From assembly GCF_011074885.1 (NCBI RefSeq), contig NC_054687.1:310001-374000 (forward strand): 64,000 nt of DNA. Direction: 5' to 3'. The stretch comes from Brettanomyces bruxellensis (taxonomy: Eukaryota > Ascomycota > Pichiomycetes > Pichiales > Pichiaceae). The notes under the pieces are model-generated. The model worked only from the letters and a program-made list of their open reading frames with translations. It ran no database searches and was not told the origin of the DNA. Position 1 is the first letter of the stretch. Each line of letters starts with the position of its first letter. Shown one piece after another: positions 11,106 to 22,874 of this stretch. The translations under genes were made by a program, and so were the position numbers.

Positions 11106-14100
11106 TAATATTCAATTATACCAGTTAATTTATAGATCATAAGTCTTACGCCAATTATCTGAAATATATCATTTCAGTCTGTATGTGTTTTGACGTTAAC
11201 CAAATGAAAATATTGACTAAAGGGAGCAATAGAAATTAAAGTTCAGATTATCAGTGCTAAAGTCATGTTTCCTTTGAATGGATTTCCTTTGAAGTAATAT
11301 AAAGCAATATATTGCATTAAAATCTATTGTGGTCAGCCTATTGCTCAATTATCAGTTCAAACTTCATTGATGCCAAACAGAATGGTTATTCACTATTAAG
11401 AAAAAATTAGAATGTTAAATCTAAAAGAGCAATTAAAGTAACAACCACCTAAATAATAGGAGCTGCCACGGAACATTCTATATACAATTTGTATCCCATA
11501 GAAACATAACAAATAAAATACCACACAGTCTAATTTGAAGCCTTTGAATGGGGGAGATTTGGGAATGAATAAAAAGGATGTATGGGTATTCTGATGAAGA
11601 TGCTGTTGTTCGTGTGATTCTATGCGAGTTCACGAGGTCGTATTTTCTATTTTTTTTTTTTTTTTTTTTTTTTGGAACCGCCCGAAACCTCCCTGGTTCA
11701 GTAACTACCATAAATCAAGTGTTCGTGTACATCATCATGGAAAAAAGCATTTTTTGATTGTTACGATCGACGACCAAATATTTTTTTTGTGTGTTGCTGT
11801 CTATTTTTGCATTGCCTAAAATGAATATCTTTCAATAGAAGACTAACAACAAAAAATTTAAGATTTCTGCATTGGCCGAAATAACAAGGACGCTTGTCAA
11901 TTTTTCTAATATGTGCTATTTTTTATTGTTCGCACAAGCCTGTATTTATTCCGACTTGCATCTCGAAATAGTAGAGAGGAAGAAAAGTTATTCGGATACT
12001 ATGTTCTTCAAATTTCTTTATAAACAATAGAAAATTCTACTACAAACAATCAAAAGGTTTACAATTGATAAACCGAGCATGTTCGTAATCTCATATTAAT
12101 TCATTTTTTCTTCCTCTGATTATCCCTAAATGTGTGTGCGATATATTTTGGGATCTATACATGTTCAACTGATAGTAATATGTATTTTACTTAATCTTCT
12201 ATAAGTTTTAGCTGTTATCCAGTTAACGAAATCCTTCAGTACGTGAGTAAATCTTCTCTCTTATGAACTAAACTATAAGCTAAACATCAAGCGCATCCCA
12301 CGGAGAGGGACAATGTAATTATGTACATATGCATCCCACGTACTAAGAGAATTTCCGGTGAAGAATTATTCTGTTGAATAATTCTCATGGAAGCTGCACA
12401 CACTAATATTTGGTTCGCAAATATCTGAAACGCGATGCGGCACTCTTAAGTTTCCAGCTGAGTAAACATACCGGCAAAGTAAAATAAGAAGATCAATGTC
12501 GAAAAGCATGAGAAGAAGAATGGTATCAGACAATTAATCAAAACCTTTCTCTTTTAAATTAGATATTAATAATTTTACATTAAATCATTCTTTACTCCCA
12601 CGTACAGATCTAGCATAAAGTAATTTTAGACAATCGAAATCGAGAATTATGTCCAACTTTTACCCATTTTATGTGGTTTGTCAGTATATTGATCACTGTT
12701 CTGTTAAACCCACGTAAATGATTCAGCTGCTGAAATATCAGAATTCTTTATCCTTCTGCCAGTTTTTCAATAATTAAAGGATCAGTTTAATGGAAATGTG
12801 TACAGAGGCTTTCCATAGCATTGTAACAATTCAGACTTCTTTGTGCCTAAACTCATACTTATTTTGGTTGCGCATTTTGGCATATAGTTAGTTTGACCAC
12901 ATTACCACACCTTTCGGATTTCATTTTTCGTTTGCGTTTTTCATATTGCGTCCAACCTTGACACTCTTTAGATTGCCACAAAAAACTTTCAAAGGTTCCG
13001 ATGTCAAATATATTTTCTTTTCCTTCTGATTTCCGGCAAATAAATACATTTGTCAATATTGATTGTCTAATGATATATCTAACTTAGAGCAAGTCAACCG
13101 AATACAGCATAGTTTCCATTCTCTTCCAGTATGTACACAGGTGAATCCTTGGATCAAAAAGCTAACGGTGTTTTCTACAAAGCAAGCTTGCTTAAGAATT
13201 AAATACTGCTATGAATCCGTATTTCAATAATGATTTTGATTTATTTGGATAAGTACAAGTGGCTCGTCCGGTCGTGTATCCATCTCCTATATCAAAAATA
13301 AAAGGTATCTATGCAGATTCATATACCTTCCTAAAGATAGTATAAGTATATATGATTCTTATTTTGAACCGGCACAAAATATTGAGCGATCGTTTACTAA
13401 ATTATGGATATTGAAACCAATGCAGTCTATTGCACTAATAAGAAGCTTATTTAAGGTGTGGTACTTCCCTTGGTGGCTTGGAATTTTTTCCGTATTCTCC
13501 TTTATATTCACTGTGAATTTGCAAGCTAACTAAAATTGATTCCATTAAAAATATAACTTCAAGATTTATTCCATAATCAGAATACATATTTATCCATAAA
13601 GCGGATGAATGCTCGTCATTTATTGGCGTTAGAGTGGCCATTAAAATCCCATATTTAAAATCAGCCACAAAAAGGGACCATACGTCAATGAATACGTTCA
13701 AAATGAAAAAAAGGTTCTAAGCATCGTCTAAAATGAAGCCACTAAATATTGCGGGTACCAGCTGTATTACCACCGTTATTTTAAAAGCATCTTTGGTGTC
13801 ATATTTGTCTTAATTCCTTTTCAAGCAGATTTGAAGCTGTCAGACACATTAAAGATGAGCATACAATACTAAAAGGATTTTTGTTTGTACTGGAAAGGTG
13901 GAATGTGAAACTAAAATAATTTCAAGGAAGGATCATCTCAAGAGGTCACGGCTGAAATAACCTTTACCCAATTTTCTTCTGCTTCTATTTTTGCTACAAA
14001 ATGGTTGGAATTTTTGTGGATTAGAATGCCATCTTTTGAATATTGAGAGCTTTTGGCTATCCCGAACAGTGGACACCCATTAGTTCGATAGAAAAGCAGC

Positions 14101-14415
14101 CTCAAACACTGATCCGCAAATTATATTGATGCAAGATGCTAAGTTGAAGAGAATATCAATCCTAATTGCGGCAAAGGATACATGTCATCAGAAATGATTT
14201 CCCATTCTTTCCTTTTATATATATCTAAAGTTAAGGTATGTGTTCATATGTTCTGTGGCTTTCTATGGTGTGCTATAATACCTGCTCTGTTTTCCAAAAT
14301 ACTTGGTCAGTAAATAATGTTACCTCGTGAGTCAAAATACGAATACTGTTAATTACAAGTAGCGATTTCAGCTTCCAAGGTTAAATTAGTCTTTCATTAC
14401 AAAACGTTAAAGTTT
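11106..14415. other. Long gene-free region with a decayed zinc-finger fragment
   Basis: About 3.3 kb between the zinc-finger gene and YAF9. It contains a T-run of about 24 bases at 11650-11673 and the pseudogene fragment at 13806-13960. Open frames at about 12.9 and 13.5 kb on the minus strand have poor composition and I do not call them. No tRNA or transposon end is visible by eye. Confidence 0.6.
13806..13960 (+). pseudogene. Decayed fragment of a C2H2 zinc-finger gene related to the one at 10-11 kb
   Basis: Conceptual reading gives CLNSFSSRFEAVRHIKDEH, comparable to finger 1 of the intact gene (C..C....RF......RHIREQH). After a one-base frame change near 13870 comes FVCTGKVECETK and then IISRKDHLKRSRLK, then a stop. 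The second part parallels FVCAGKLY...CGKRFSRKDQLKRH of the intact gene with the middle deleted. Order, spacing and strand agree with the intact gene about 3 kb upstream. I see no start codon and no intact frame, so I read it as a relic of a tandem duplicate. Confidence 0.6.
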
Positions 14416-15087
14416 TCACATCTGCATAAGTCTCTGGCGCTCCACTTCGAGTTCTCGAAATTCAGCCGTTCTTTTTTCAAGCTGATGTCTGACCAGTTCT
14501 TTTGCCTGATCGATTCGGTCTTCTTCTTCACGCTCGTGTTCTTTTGTAAATGGGGTTTTCTCGCTTTGATACGGGAGAAGGGACCCCGGCTTGGCTGTTA
14601 AGAGACGAAACATTTTCTCAGTTGGTTCATTAAACACAATTTCCTCGTACAGTATCGACTCCACCCGTCCCTCTTTCGTTGTCACAGGTGCACCTGCATT
14701 CAGTGATACCACTTCTGGTGGGTATGGATGAAGTTTTAGATTATGGTAAAGCGTGACGCTTTTTTCCCCGCAAATGCTGTTGAAATATATCTTTATGGCC
14801 ACTTCAAATTCACCCCATCCTGATTCTCGCAGTTCAAATGGAGGGTGGTCTACCGTGCGATTCGGATTTGGATATGTTTCATGAAGTTTAAACACCACCC
14901 TTTTTATGTAAGTTGATAAGTCTTGACCCGTTGGATCCTTCACAAATAGTGTCCATATATGTGTGTGGTCCTTAGGAGCATTCGGAGGTAATGGATTCTT
15001 CTCTGAGACCGGCTCAGCATAATTTCCATATATGATTGGTTTTGAAATTGATATGCCGTGTATTCGGCGTTGTATTTGACCAGCCAT
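14416..15087 (-). CDS. YAF9: YEATS-domain protein Yaf9 (NuA4/SWR1 subunit)
   Basis: A 223-residue protein, close to the 226 residues of S. cerevisiae Yaf9. Residues about 8-170 form the YEATS domain: IIYGNYA, HTHIWTLFVKDP (41-52), YIKRVVFKLHETYPNPNR and SGWGEFEV. These give the histone acyl-lysine reader fold. The C-terminus (about 180-223) is charged and helical (EHEREEEDRIDQAKEL, QLEKRTAEF), matching the coiled coil that anchors Yaf9 in its complexes. The known role is to link the NuA4 acetyltransferase and the SWR1 remodeller, which deposits H2A.Z, to modified chromatin in the nucleus. ATG at 15087 starts directly before the conserved domain. Large gene-free stretches flank it on both sides. 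Confidence 0.93.
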   Translation of the reverse strand: MAGQIQRRIHGISISKPIIYGNYAEPVSEKNPLPPNAPKDHTHIWTLFVKDPTGQDLSTYIKRVVFKLHETYPNPNRTVDHPPFELRESGWGEFEVAIKIYFNSICGEKSVTLYHNLKLHPYPPEVVSLNAGAPVTTKEGRVESILYEEIVFNEPTEKMFRLLTAKPGSLLPYQSEKTPFTKEHEREEEDRIDQAKELVRHQLEKRTAEFRELEVERQRLMQM

Positions 15088-17479
15088 GGCTTAAATAAAG
15101 ATGGAAATTACAGTCATCGAAGAAAAAAAGGGTTGTGTATAGAGAAGATTTATCGAACAAATAATTTTTTTTTCTTGTTGATGTTGCGTATAAAACCGTT
15201 CCGTTTTCTAACGAAAATTTCGCGCACTGTAATTTTACTAATTTAGGTACCATTCAGGTGGAGTACTTGATTAATAAAATTTTATTAGCTTACTATGGTT
15301 TTTACCTAAGTCCCCTTTCCAGATTCTTGTTTGTTGAACTTCTGTAGTAAACTGCACATTACAGATATATATAAATGTCATATATATTGTTTTACGTTTC
15401 ATTAAAAAAGAATTTGGTAACCTATCCTGTTGATCGGGACCAATGCTTTTCGTAATGTAAATATGAATGGGCATTATTTTCAGCTTGAAATATTCAATAT
15501 TCGATATAAGTGTATTCAGATCAGTAACAGCTTGATTAGCTAATTGAAGATAACTTTATCTGTAAATACAGTTAGACCACCGTACATTTTGCAACATTTC
15601 ATCAGTTAAGAATTTATGAAAAAAAATTATTAATAATCATCATCAATTGTGATCGAAGTAGGGCATTTTACAAATAAAAGTGGAATCCTATGCTACAAAA
15701 TAAGTTTTCTAGTATACTTATTGCTTGTTCTATGTGAATTTCTTGAGATAGTCCGAAGTAGAATACATGTAGCAGTACAATTTGAATGAATGCATTGAAC
15801 CCAGGATGAGTTATTTATTATGTTAACCGCTAATGATGGAGGACTAGGGAGGATCAATCCAGATATAAAGGTAAAGAATTAAATAACGACCAAATACTGA
15901 ATGAATTGTTTTCTGTTGTCTAATCAGATTCTTCGCTCCCAAGTAACTTTTAGCATTGTTACTTGTCAAAACAATGTAGCTCTCGAACAATGGAGTTCAA
16001 GTAAGTGAAGATGGTATTGTTATATCATCTGATCAATACGAGAACTACATCTATATAAAGTGAAGATATTCCCTTTTGTCTATCATTATACATACTCTTT
16101 ATCACATACTACAATAAATATCGAAACACTATATAAATCTGGTAACACTAACTTTAACATTACTTGCCTCGATGCCTCGATGTTTTTCCCCTTTAAATGT
16201 ATATTATATTACCAAAATTTCAATCGCAGGTGCAAGTTTCTAGCTATACCAAAAAAGAAATTGAAAAATGTAGTAGTATCCAACAATGTAAAATTCTTCA
16301 CTGAGAATAAAGCAGTATTTCATAACTTCTTCAAATATTGTTTATACACACTATAGGTGTCTCAAATGCCTCCAGCATAGATTATTAATAGACATCGTTA
16401 GTGATAATTAATTCAGTACTAACTTTCAAATTTAAATATTACAAACAAATGGAGAAGCCTCCGTATATAAGGTCTTTTTCGTTATTCCATTATAAATCAA
16501 GGTTCTAATAACTAAGATTAGAATGACTTTCGGTATCAATAAAAAATGTTGAACTAGGGAATATTATTTCTGAATGAATAAACATATACAAGTTTGTCAT
16601 ATTAGAACTAGAATATAAAGTAAATCATCAAAAAGCATGGTTGATATTTTCTGAGACATTAAACATCTTATTAAAAATTCGATGAAAAGGTGATAATTAA
16701 GCTTTAATGTAACTTTACATCTTAGTAATTAAAAAGGACTTCGTTGTATAATATCAATAATTCGCGTCGCAAAATCTATTTTTTTTCTCTTTTAGGATAT
16801 ACTCTGATAAGCTAAAATCAGCTGAAACATATTTCTCGAGTTCAAAAGTAATTATAAGAATAAATTAGAGAGTCATAATTTATAGATTTGTGAAAGTGTA
16901 AAACATTCTTCAAGGTATCTTGACTTTCTGAAGTTTAAATTAATATAAACGAGATCCTAAATACTTATGCTTGTTAGTCCTACAACATCCTTACACTTTA
17001 AATCAGTTCTATTTTCTTTTCTTGTTTAGTTATCAACAAATATCATAGCTTGACATAATGGCAATGCAGTTATTCACGTACATGAATTAATTCTTAGCCA
17101 TTAAAATGTGTCAGGGGTTTGCAAATGTGGGCCTTAAGGAAACATTACCATTGTTCGAGTACTTGATTTAGGATACAATAAACACAACACATGTTTAAAA
17201 TCACATGCTATTATCGACTTAGAAAGAATTACATAAAAATTGGTATAATCATCCGAAATTTATATAATCACTGATAATCAATCATACAGCTGCCCCAAGA
17301 TCAATTATCTTTTTCAACTCGATGAGGAATACTCCTATGATTGCACTAAAATTTGTTAAACAACAAATTTTACAATCGATTGTCTAATCAATCTCAACCC
17401 AATGATAATTTATCATACCACAGAATTCCAATTTAATGAGAACAAACAACCATTCCATCTGATCATCTGCTCAACCAAC
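15088..17479. other. Gene-free AT-rich stretch
   Basis: About 2.4 kb between YAF9 (5' side) and the 3' end of SEC61. The longest open frame (about 16.06-16.36 kb) has no ATG start and AT-driven composition. A TACTAAC string occurs at about 16.42 kb but no exon is attached. I see no recognisable gene or RNA. Confidence 0.55.
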
Positions 17480-18922
17480 TTAACTGGTCAACTCGGCGAA
17501 TTGTGAGTCAATAGTTTTACCAAAGCCACCCTCCTTTGCAGCAATCTCATGATAACCATAGATGGTAGTGACGGCCAATAGAATAGAGGAACCTGACGTC
17601 AAACAGCCACATAGGTCACTGATAACACTCAAGGCACCAATAGTAGCGCCACCAAATGCAGCTGCAGTTGGAATAACTCTTTTCAACTCCTTGTAGACAG
17701 AAGTATCCCTATGACCGGCAATGACAATACCCTGCTCTTTGAACTGGCGAGCAACATCCCTTGGGGAAGTACCAGAAACCTCAATCCAAGTTTTGGAGAA
17801 AAAGGCACAAAGTCCAAGGACAAAGGAAACGTAAATAACAGTCCTGATAGGGTCTAAAAGTGCATCGGCAAGGCTTGCTGGTGCTTGAATGTAGTAGACG
17901 AGACCTGAAACGGCACGCAACTGTTGGCTGTTAGCAGTAGGCTGCCAGACACCGAGAAGTTTGACAAATATGTTGTTAGAGAATTTTGAATAGAGAATTT
18001 GAGAGATGATGAAAAGATTCGAACTTAAAGCACTTTCAAGCATGATAGGCATGTTGGAAGTGTAAAACAAACGCACGGGATAAAGTCCATATGGACCACG
18101 CTGTCTGGTGGACTTGATTGGAAGCTCAATCTTGAGCGATTGCAAGTAGATAACGGTGAAGAAAACAGCAACTGTAGCAAAAACCTGCGACATATTTGGA
18201 GCATTATCACGGTAAAACGACTCAAGGATGGCATTACGCTTGTCACCTTTGCTTAAAAGCAAATGAACCAGACAGAGAATAGCACCTTCAAATTCTGAAC
18301 CACGACCCCTGTTAACGGTAGTTGGGGCAAAACATCTCCAGAAAACAGAGGAGCAGATGTTGGTGGACATGAAAAGTGAGATACCGGATCCTAGACCGTA
18401 GCCTTTTTGGAGTAACTCATCCATCAAGATGACAATAACGGCAGCACACACCAACTGCAAGATCAATAAGAGACACACACCCGTGCCTAAATCAGCAGGC
18501 CGACCGTACATACCAGTCAAAACATACACAGTGGCTTGACCAAGAGAGAGAACAATTGCCAAAAGCTTCTGTGCAGCTTGATACAAATCTCTGTCGGCTT
18601 TGTCTTCCATGTTCACAGACAAGATTTGCGTTCCTTGAAGAAACTGGAAAACCATACCTGCAGTCACAATTGGTGAAATTCCCAACTCCATAAGCGTTCC
18701 CCTGTTCGATGCAAGCATCATTCTAAGCCAGATCAATGGATCCGACGAATCAGATGACGTTATTCCATAAAGTGGGACCTCAGACATAACTAAAAAGATG
18801 AGTAAAGTCACACCTGTCCACATGAGTCTTTGATTGAAGGGCACTTTTCTTTCAGGGGCCACAACCTCTGGAAGAAACGGCCTAAGCGGCTTGACGATAT
18901 CTAGAGCATGGAAAGACGACAT
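17480..18922 (-). CDS. SEC61: Sec61 translocon alpha subunit
   Basis: A 480-residue polytopic ER membrane protein and the pore of the Sec61 channel, which moves nascent proteins across or into the ER membrane. It matches yeast Sec61 along its length. The N-terminus has [21 protein letters not shown], then the plug region [20 protein letters not shown] and QFLQGTQ. Further motifs are [28 protein letters not shown], the cytosolic loops [11 protein letters not shown] and [16 protein letters not shown] (ribosome and Sec63 contacts), and [13 protein letters not shown] near the end. Ten membrane segments are expected. ATG at 18922 gives the conserved N-terminus. FBP1 lies directly upstream on the same strand; both genes are also neighbours in S. 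cerevisiae, but in the opposite order. Sequence identity favours SEC61 over the paralogue SSH1. Confidence 0.95.
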   Translation of the reverse strand: MSSFHALDIVKPLRPFLPEVVAPERKVPFNQRLMWTGVTLLIFLVMSEVPLYGITSSDSSDPLIWLRMMLASNRGTLMELGISPIVTAGMVFQFLQGTQILSVNMEDKADRDLYQAAQKLLAIVLSLGQATVYVLTGMYGRPADLGTGVCLLLILQLVCAAVIVILMDELLQKGYGLGSGISLFMSTNICSSVFWRCFAPTTVNRGRGSEFEGAILCLVHLLLSKGDKRNAILESFYRDNAPNMSQVFATVAVFFTVIYLQSLKIELPIKSTRQRGPYGLYPVRLFYTSNMPIMLESALSSNLFIISQILYSKFSNNIFVKLLGVWQPTANSQQLRAVSGLVYYIQAPASLADALLDPIRTVIYVSFVLGLCAFFSKTWIEVSGTSPRDVARQFKEQGIVIAGHRDTSVYKELKRVIPTAAAFGGATIGALSVISDLCGCLTSGSSILLAVTTIYGYHEIAAKEGGFGKTIDSQFAELTS

Positions 18923-19950
18923 TCTTCCAATCTAGATTACTTTTTGTTACTGCTTTCCACCTTTCTTAGTGTATGTTTTGTTACCAACGTATTTGTTTAC
19001 GAGGAAAGTTTGTCACTAATTGAGCATGTGGAAAAAAAGTACCCAGAAAAAAAAACACCAATGCGAAAAAAAAATTCGACAAAAACGAGCACCGCAATTT
19101 TCATCAAAAGCTTTTATTATGAAGCCCAGTAATGTACGCAAAAATAAACGAACTGATTGGGCTGGAAAGGAGTGCTTATTTTCAATTGCATAAATCCTAA
19201 ACAATGAATCTTTGGCGTAAAGGAATACATGACGGGCAAACATATCCATCCACAAAAAAGTACTTAGAACAACGTGGCCATTTAAAGTGCCTTTGTTAAA
19301 GCATTCTGACAAGCATACGTAACTGGAACAATGACCAGGCCGATTACGTAATCACTGTGAAACCACATCTCTTGATGTACATTCTCAAGCTTCTTTCCTG
19401 AAAAGCTTCGATTTTCAAGGCAAAAGATACATTAAACACATGGCTTGATAAATTCAGATAAAAAAATCACGTGGACAGAGCAGTTTTCAGGAGGAAAATA
19501 CAGGATATGCTTGGCGTGAAAGTAGAGTAAATATGCATTTCACCCCCCTGAGTAGAAACCTAAAAGGACACCTGTACCAGAAATTTTCAATACTTTTTAG
19601 GCGATGCAGTCTGCCAGGTTACTGAGTAATGCACGGAAGCTCTAGATTGTGCGCTAATGCTTTACGGACAATAAATCTTGCCGCGATCAGCGGGCTGCGG
19701 AAAAGGGGACCAAAAAAAGAACACAATACAGACGATAGTCGCGTCTACATATTTCTTAAGGGTGCATGTAACATTCATATGTTGGTAGTGTTTACTGGAA
19801 ATACCATTCAGCACATTCACTAAACAGGGGCAAATGATCATACTATAGGCAAAAGTTTTGAGTGCATACATGTATCAACAAACAATGGTGGATAAATGAA
19901 TAAACCTCATATAAAAAACAACATCAAAATATCGATAGCACTAAGACTCA
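18923..19950. other. Intergenic region upstream of SEC61
   Basis: About 1 kb with A-runs near 19.03-19.08 kb. The open frames here overlap each other on both strands and lack conserved features. It probably holds the SEC61 promoter and the FBP1 3' region. Confidence 0.55.
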
Positions 19951-20988
19951 TCACTGCTTAATATACTTAAGGATCTTCTCGATCTCTCCCCTACTTCCCA
20001 ACCAGATACCAGATCTCTCATGAATTCTCTTTGGGGTCTTATCGAGAATTCTGTTTCCATCTTCATCAACAGCCATTCCTCCCGCTTGCTCCATTAACCA
20101 AGCCATCGGGAAACATTCATATAGAATCCGCAACTTACCAGATTTTGCGTGTGAATCCGCAGGATAGCCGAAGAGACCACCGTAAAGCAACGTACGATGA
20201 ATATCGGCAACCATTGCACCTATGTATCTCAGTTTGTATGGCTTGTTATCCTCAGGTTGAGGTTGCTTAAGGGACAAAATGTAGTCTTGAACTTTTTTTG
20301 GCCAGTAAGCAAAGTAGCCCTCGTTAATTGCATATATATGGCCGTATTCTGGGAGTTTTAAGTCCGGCTCTGTGAGAATAAATTCACCCAACTGGGTATC
20401 AAGAGTGAAACCGTTCACTCCATAACCAGTTGTTAGCACCAAATGGGCCGAAGCACCATACATTGTATATCCAGCGGCCACAAGGTCGTTTCCACAACGA
20501 AGAACATCCTTAATGGAGCCCTTAGAACCAGGGAGCAGCTTGAAAATGGAGAAAATGGTACCAACAGAGACACCAGCATCCAAGTTTGAAGATCCATCGA
20601 TCGGGTCACAGCAAACTGCATAATTTCCATGATTCTGTTCGAAAATAAGCAAATCCTCTTGCTCTTCACTCACAAGGACCTTCACTTTATCAGAAGCCCG
20701 CATAGCATTAATAAAGATCTCATCTCCTATCACATCCAACTTCTTTTGGCTGTCACCAGATGAATTGGTCTCACCATACAACCCCTTAAGGTGAATCAAC
20801 TCAGCCTTTCTGATTGTACTTGCGATAAACTTGAAGGCAAACTGTAACGAGTTCAACAAGAGTGTGAGCTCTCCAGTTGCATCCGGTGCAACTTTCTGCT
20901 GCTGCTCCAATATAAATCGAGTAAGGGTGATGATATCAGTTTTGATCTTTGTTTGCTTCTTAGCGGATCCATCAACAGTTGTAGACAT
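19951..20988 (-). CDS. FBP1: Fructose-1,6-bisphosphatase
   Basis: A 345-residue cytosolic enzyme that removes the 1-phosphate of fructose 1,6-bisphosphate to give fructose 6-phosphate, the regulated step of gluconeogenesis. The metal site motif DPIDGSSNLD lies at 128-137. VSEEQED at about 107-113 and KKLDVIGDEIFINAM at about 82-96 supply metal and substrate ligands. GSMVAD-type (here GAMVADIHRTLLYGG) and MEQAGG complete the family signature. Length is near the 348 residues of the S. cerevisiae enzyme. The N-terminus begins Met-Ser-Thr-Thr and lacks the Pro at position 2 that serves as the N-degron for the GID/CTLH ligase in S. cerevisiae. It also lacks the RRDS protein-kinase-A site. Glucose-induced turnover may therefore differ. 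A Mig1-like site lies upstream. Confidence 0.96.
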   Translation of the reverse strand: MSTTVDGSAKKQTKIKTDIITLTRFILEQQQKVAPDATGELTLLLNSLQFAFKFIASTIRKAELIHLKGLYGETNSSGDSQKKLDVIGDEIFINAMRASDKVKVLVSEEQEDLLIFEQNHGNYAVCCDPIDGSSNLDAGVSVGTIFSIFKLLPGSKGSIKDVLRCGNDLVAAGYTMYGASAHLVLTTGYGVNGFTLDTQLGEFILTEPDLKLPEYGHIYAINEGYFAYWPKKVQDYILSLKQPQPEDNKPYKLRYIGAMVADIHRTLLYGGLFGYPADSHAKSGKLRILYECFPMAWLMEQAGGMAVDEDGNRILDKTPKRIHERSGIWLGSRGEIEKILKYIKQ

Positions 20989-21815
20989 GATGCGAGTGAT
21001 ATGTACGTTTAATCGGCACGGAAACTAACAGGCGAACAAATAAATAAATGCGGAAACAGGCGAAAAAGAATCAGAATGGATATTGCCTGAGAGTATGGTT
21101 CAACTGTTTCAATAGAAGGAGGTGATCCAATTAGCAGAATGTAGTAACAAATAGATTAATCGGTAGTATTACGAACACTGGGAAATTAATCTCTTGAAAT
21201 TGTCTTGAAATTGTTTCTTTCAACATCTCAGCAATTCTTCACAATAATGCCAAAGCTGGCCCTTTTATAAGTGTCTGTTAAAACTAAAACAGTCAAAATT
21301 CGGGTGAGATAGTCTGCTATGAATTATATTTGTTATTGTTGGCTTCCCCACATAAATTAATTTTGCCGCCTCCTTTGTTCCGCATATCCTTTTTTTTTTC
21401 ACACTCCGGGATGTCTCACTATGCGACTATAGATGGCTCATTAGGCAATCAATCATCCTATATTAAGTACACAAATACACAGCTGTTCGAAACAATTTTC
21501 CAATGACATTTCCTTTTTCCTTTTTCCTCTTTTTTCATTACATTCAATTTCCATCCAATATATAACTTCTACGCATTTCTCTCTTCACAACGACACCAAT
21601 ACTTCCCCGTATTCTTGGAAAAGCCTATCAAAAAACCTCTCAACCTTATTTTCTTTTTCCCCCACCTCAAATCTCCGGGTCTGTTACGCGACTTTCTCCG
21701 TTCGCCCCCGGGTACCGAGAAATTCATCTGCATACGCAGCACAGCCATGCATTTCAAACTTTCACTTATTTTAAATAATATGGAAAAAATGAATTTGCAA
21801 GACCGGTATCATTAG
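20989..21815. other. FBP1 promoter region and 3' flank of the AIM18-like gene
   Basis: About 830 bases with T-rich stretches and one Mig1-like element. Short open frames near 21.6-21.8 kb on both strands are shadows in AT-rich sequence. Confidence 0.55.
21346..21362 (-). promoter_or_regulatory. Mig1-like glucose-repression site upstream of FBP1
   Basis: On the minus strand the sequence reads AATTAATTTATGTGGGG. It fits the Mig1 pattern of an AT tract followed by (G/C)(C/T)GGGG. It lies about 360 bases upstream of the FBP1 ATG. Glucose repression of FBP1 through Mig1 is established in S. cerevisiae; use of this site here is inferred. Confidence 0.4.
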
Positions 21816-22874
21816 TTAAAAAAGACTGGCCAAACTCTCAGCAGCAGTTTTACGAACAGCTGGAACCAAAGGATTAGGACCACTTAAATAACACAAGAAC
21901 AATAGTCTCGAAACCAAGGGCTCCTGAACGACACCCATATGAACAGGATCCCAGAATTGATTCTGGTCCCAAACCTTAACGGTAATTCTCATCTTTCCAC
22001 CTTCAATGATCTCTACAAACACTCTTGAGTTCCGATAGGCCTTCATATGATGACTGTTCATGACCCTACGTAGCTCATCTAAGCCTTGTGTAAGCTTTTC
22101 CGCACGTTCTCCACCTTCTTTCATGATATCCTTGTAATATTGGCTATTTTTGATCGTGCGCACAAATCCATCACGCAAGTGACTCAAATCTGTGTTTCTG
22201 AGAGCACAAATTCTTGCTGTCATCCTAACACCTGCATTGAGAAGGTTATCAATAAGTACAACTGATAGTTTATCGTCTTCAAGAGCCTTTTCAAGGGCCT
22301 GCTTCTGTGTCATAGCCACTTTTGTATCTTTATCTTTCTCGTACAAAGTCTCTAAAAAGCGTGAGTTAAAAACTTCATGGACCTTTGTAAGATCATCCTT
22401 GGCGATGTACACACCCAAAGCATAAACTTTCATGCCTAAAAATGTCACCATTCGAATACCATATCCAAGTAATTGGAATGTCGCAGTTAGTGGATCTGTT
22501 ATCACTTTTGGAAGGGGATCAATTAATGGGTCAATATTCACAGAAGTGGGCTTTGGAGCTGGATCTGTGTCATTGTGAACGCTTTTCGAGTTCATTATCC
22601 ACCAAATTGCTAATCCTGTGCTTATTAATCCACCGGCTGACAATAACTGCCATTTTCCCCATATTCTTCGCTGTTCAGTTTGCGTGACCTTTTGTCCAAC
22701 AGGAGACCCAATTTCTGTCGAATAACGACGTGCCATATGACCAAATTGACAACTTTTGGGACTTTTCAACGTTGTAAAAATAACGCTTTTTGCCAATTCG
22801 TGGTGTATTGATCCGGAAACAGAAACCATGCCGAGTAATCGACCAAATGGCCGCAGACAGCTCCTACCTAGCAT
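21816..22874 (-). CDS. Mitochondrial chalcone-isomerase-fold protein (Aim18/Aim46-like)
   Basis: A 352-residue protein. Residues 1-50 are rich in Arg, Ser and hydrophobics (MLGRSCLRPFGRLLG, MARRYST), a mitochondrial presequence. A hydrophobic stretch follows at about 77-92 (LLSAGGLISTGLAIWWIM), which would place the rest in the intermembrane space or inner membrane. The remainder has the chalcone-isomerase-like fold: LLGYGIRMVTFLGMKVYALGVYI, then RMTARICALRNTDLSHLRDGFVRTI and WDQNQFWDPVHMG. In yeast Aim18 and Aim46 have this layout and bind haem; no isomerase activity on flavonoids is expected. It is divergently arranged with the S-formylglutathione hydrolase gene. The family assignment is good; which of the two paralogues it matches cannot be decided. 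Confidence 0.8.
   Translation of the reverse strand: MLGRSCLRPFGRLLGMVSVSGSIHHELAKSVIFTTLKSPKSCQFGHMARRYSTEIGSPVGQKVTQTEQRRIWGKWQLLSAGGLISTGLAIWWIMNSKSVHNDTDPAPKPTSVNIDPLIDPLPKVITDPLTATFQLLGYGIRMVTFLGMKVYALGVYIAKDDLTKVHEVFNSRFLETLYEKDKDTKVAMTQKQALEKALEDDKLSVVLIDNLLNAGVRMTARICALRNTDLSHLRDGFVRTIKNSQYYKDIMKEGGERAEKLTQGLDELRRVMNSHHMKAYRNSRVFVEIIEGGKMRITVKVWDQNQFWDPVHMGVVQEPLVSRLLFLCYLSGPNPLVPAVRKTAAESLASLF

Noticed and set aside
11478..11819. Frames through the 24-base T-run on both strands
   Set aside because: Homopolymer translation (poly-Lys or poly-Phe) without further support.
13025..13045. TGATTTCCGG followed by an A-rich stretch, resembling the CDEIII centromere element
   Set aside because: Only part of the consensus matches, and I see no CDEI plus AT-rich CDEII arrangement at the right distance.
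13447..13701. 84-codon minus-strand frame with mixed composition
   Set aside because: No ATG at the 5' end and no recognisable family. It might be a relic, but nothing supports it.
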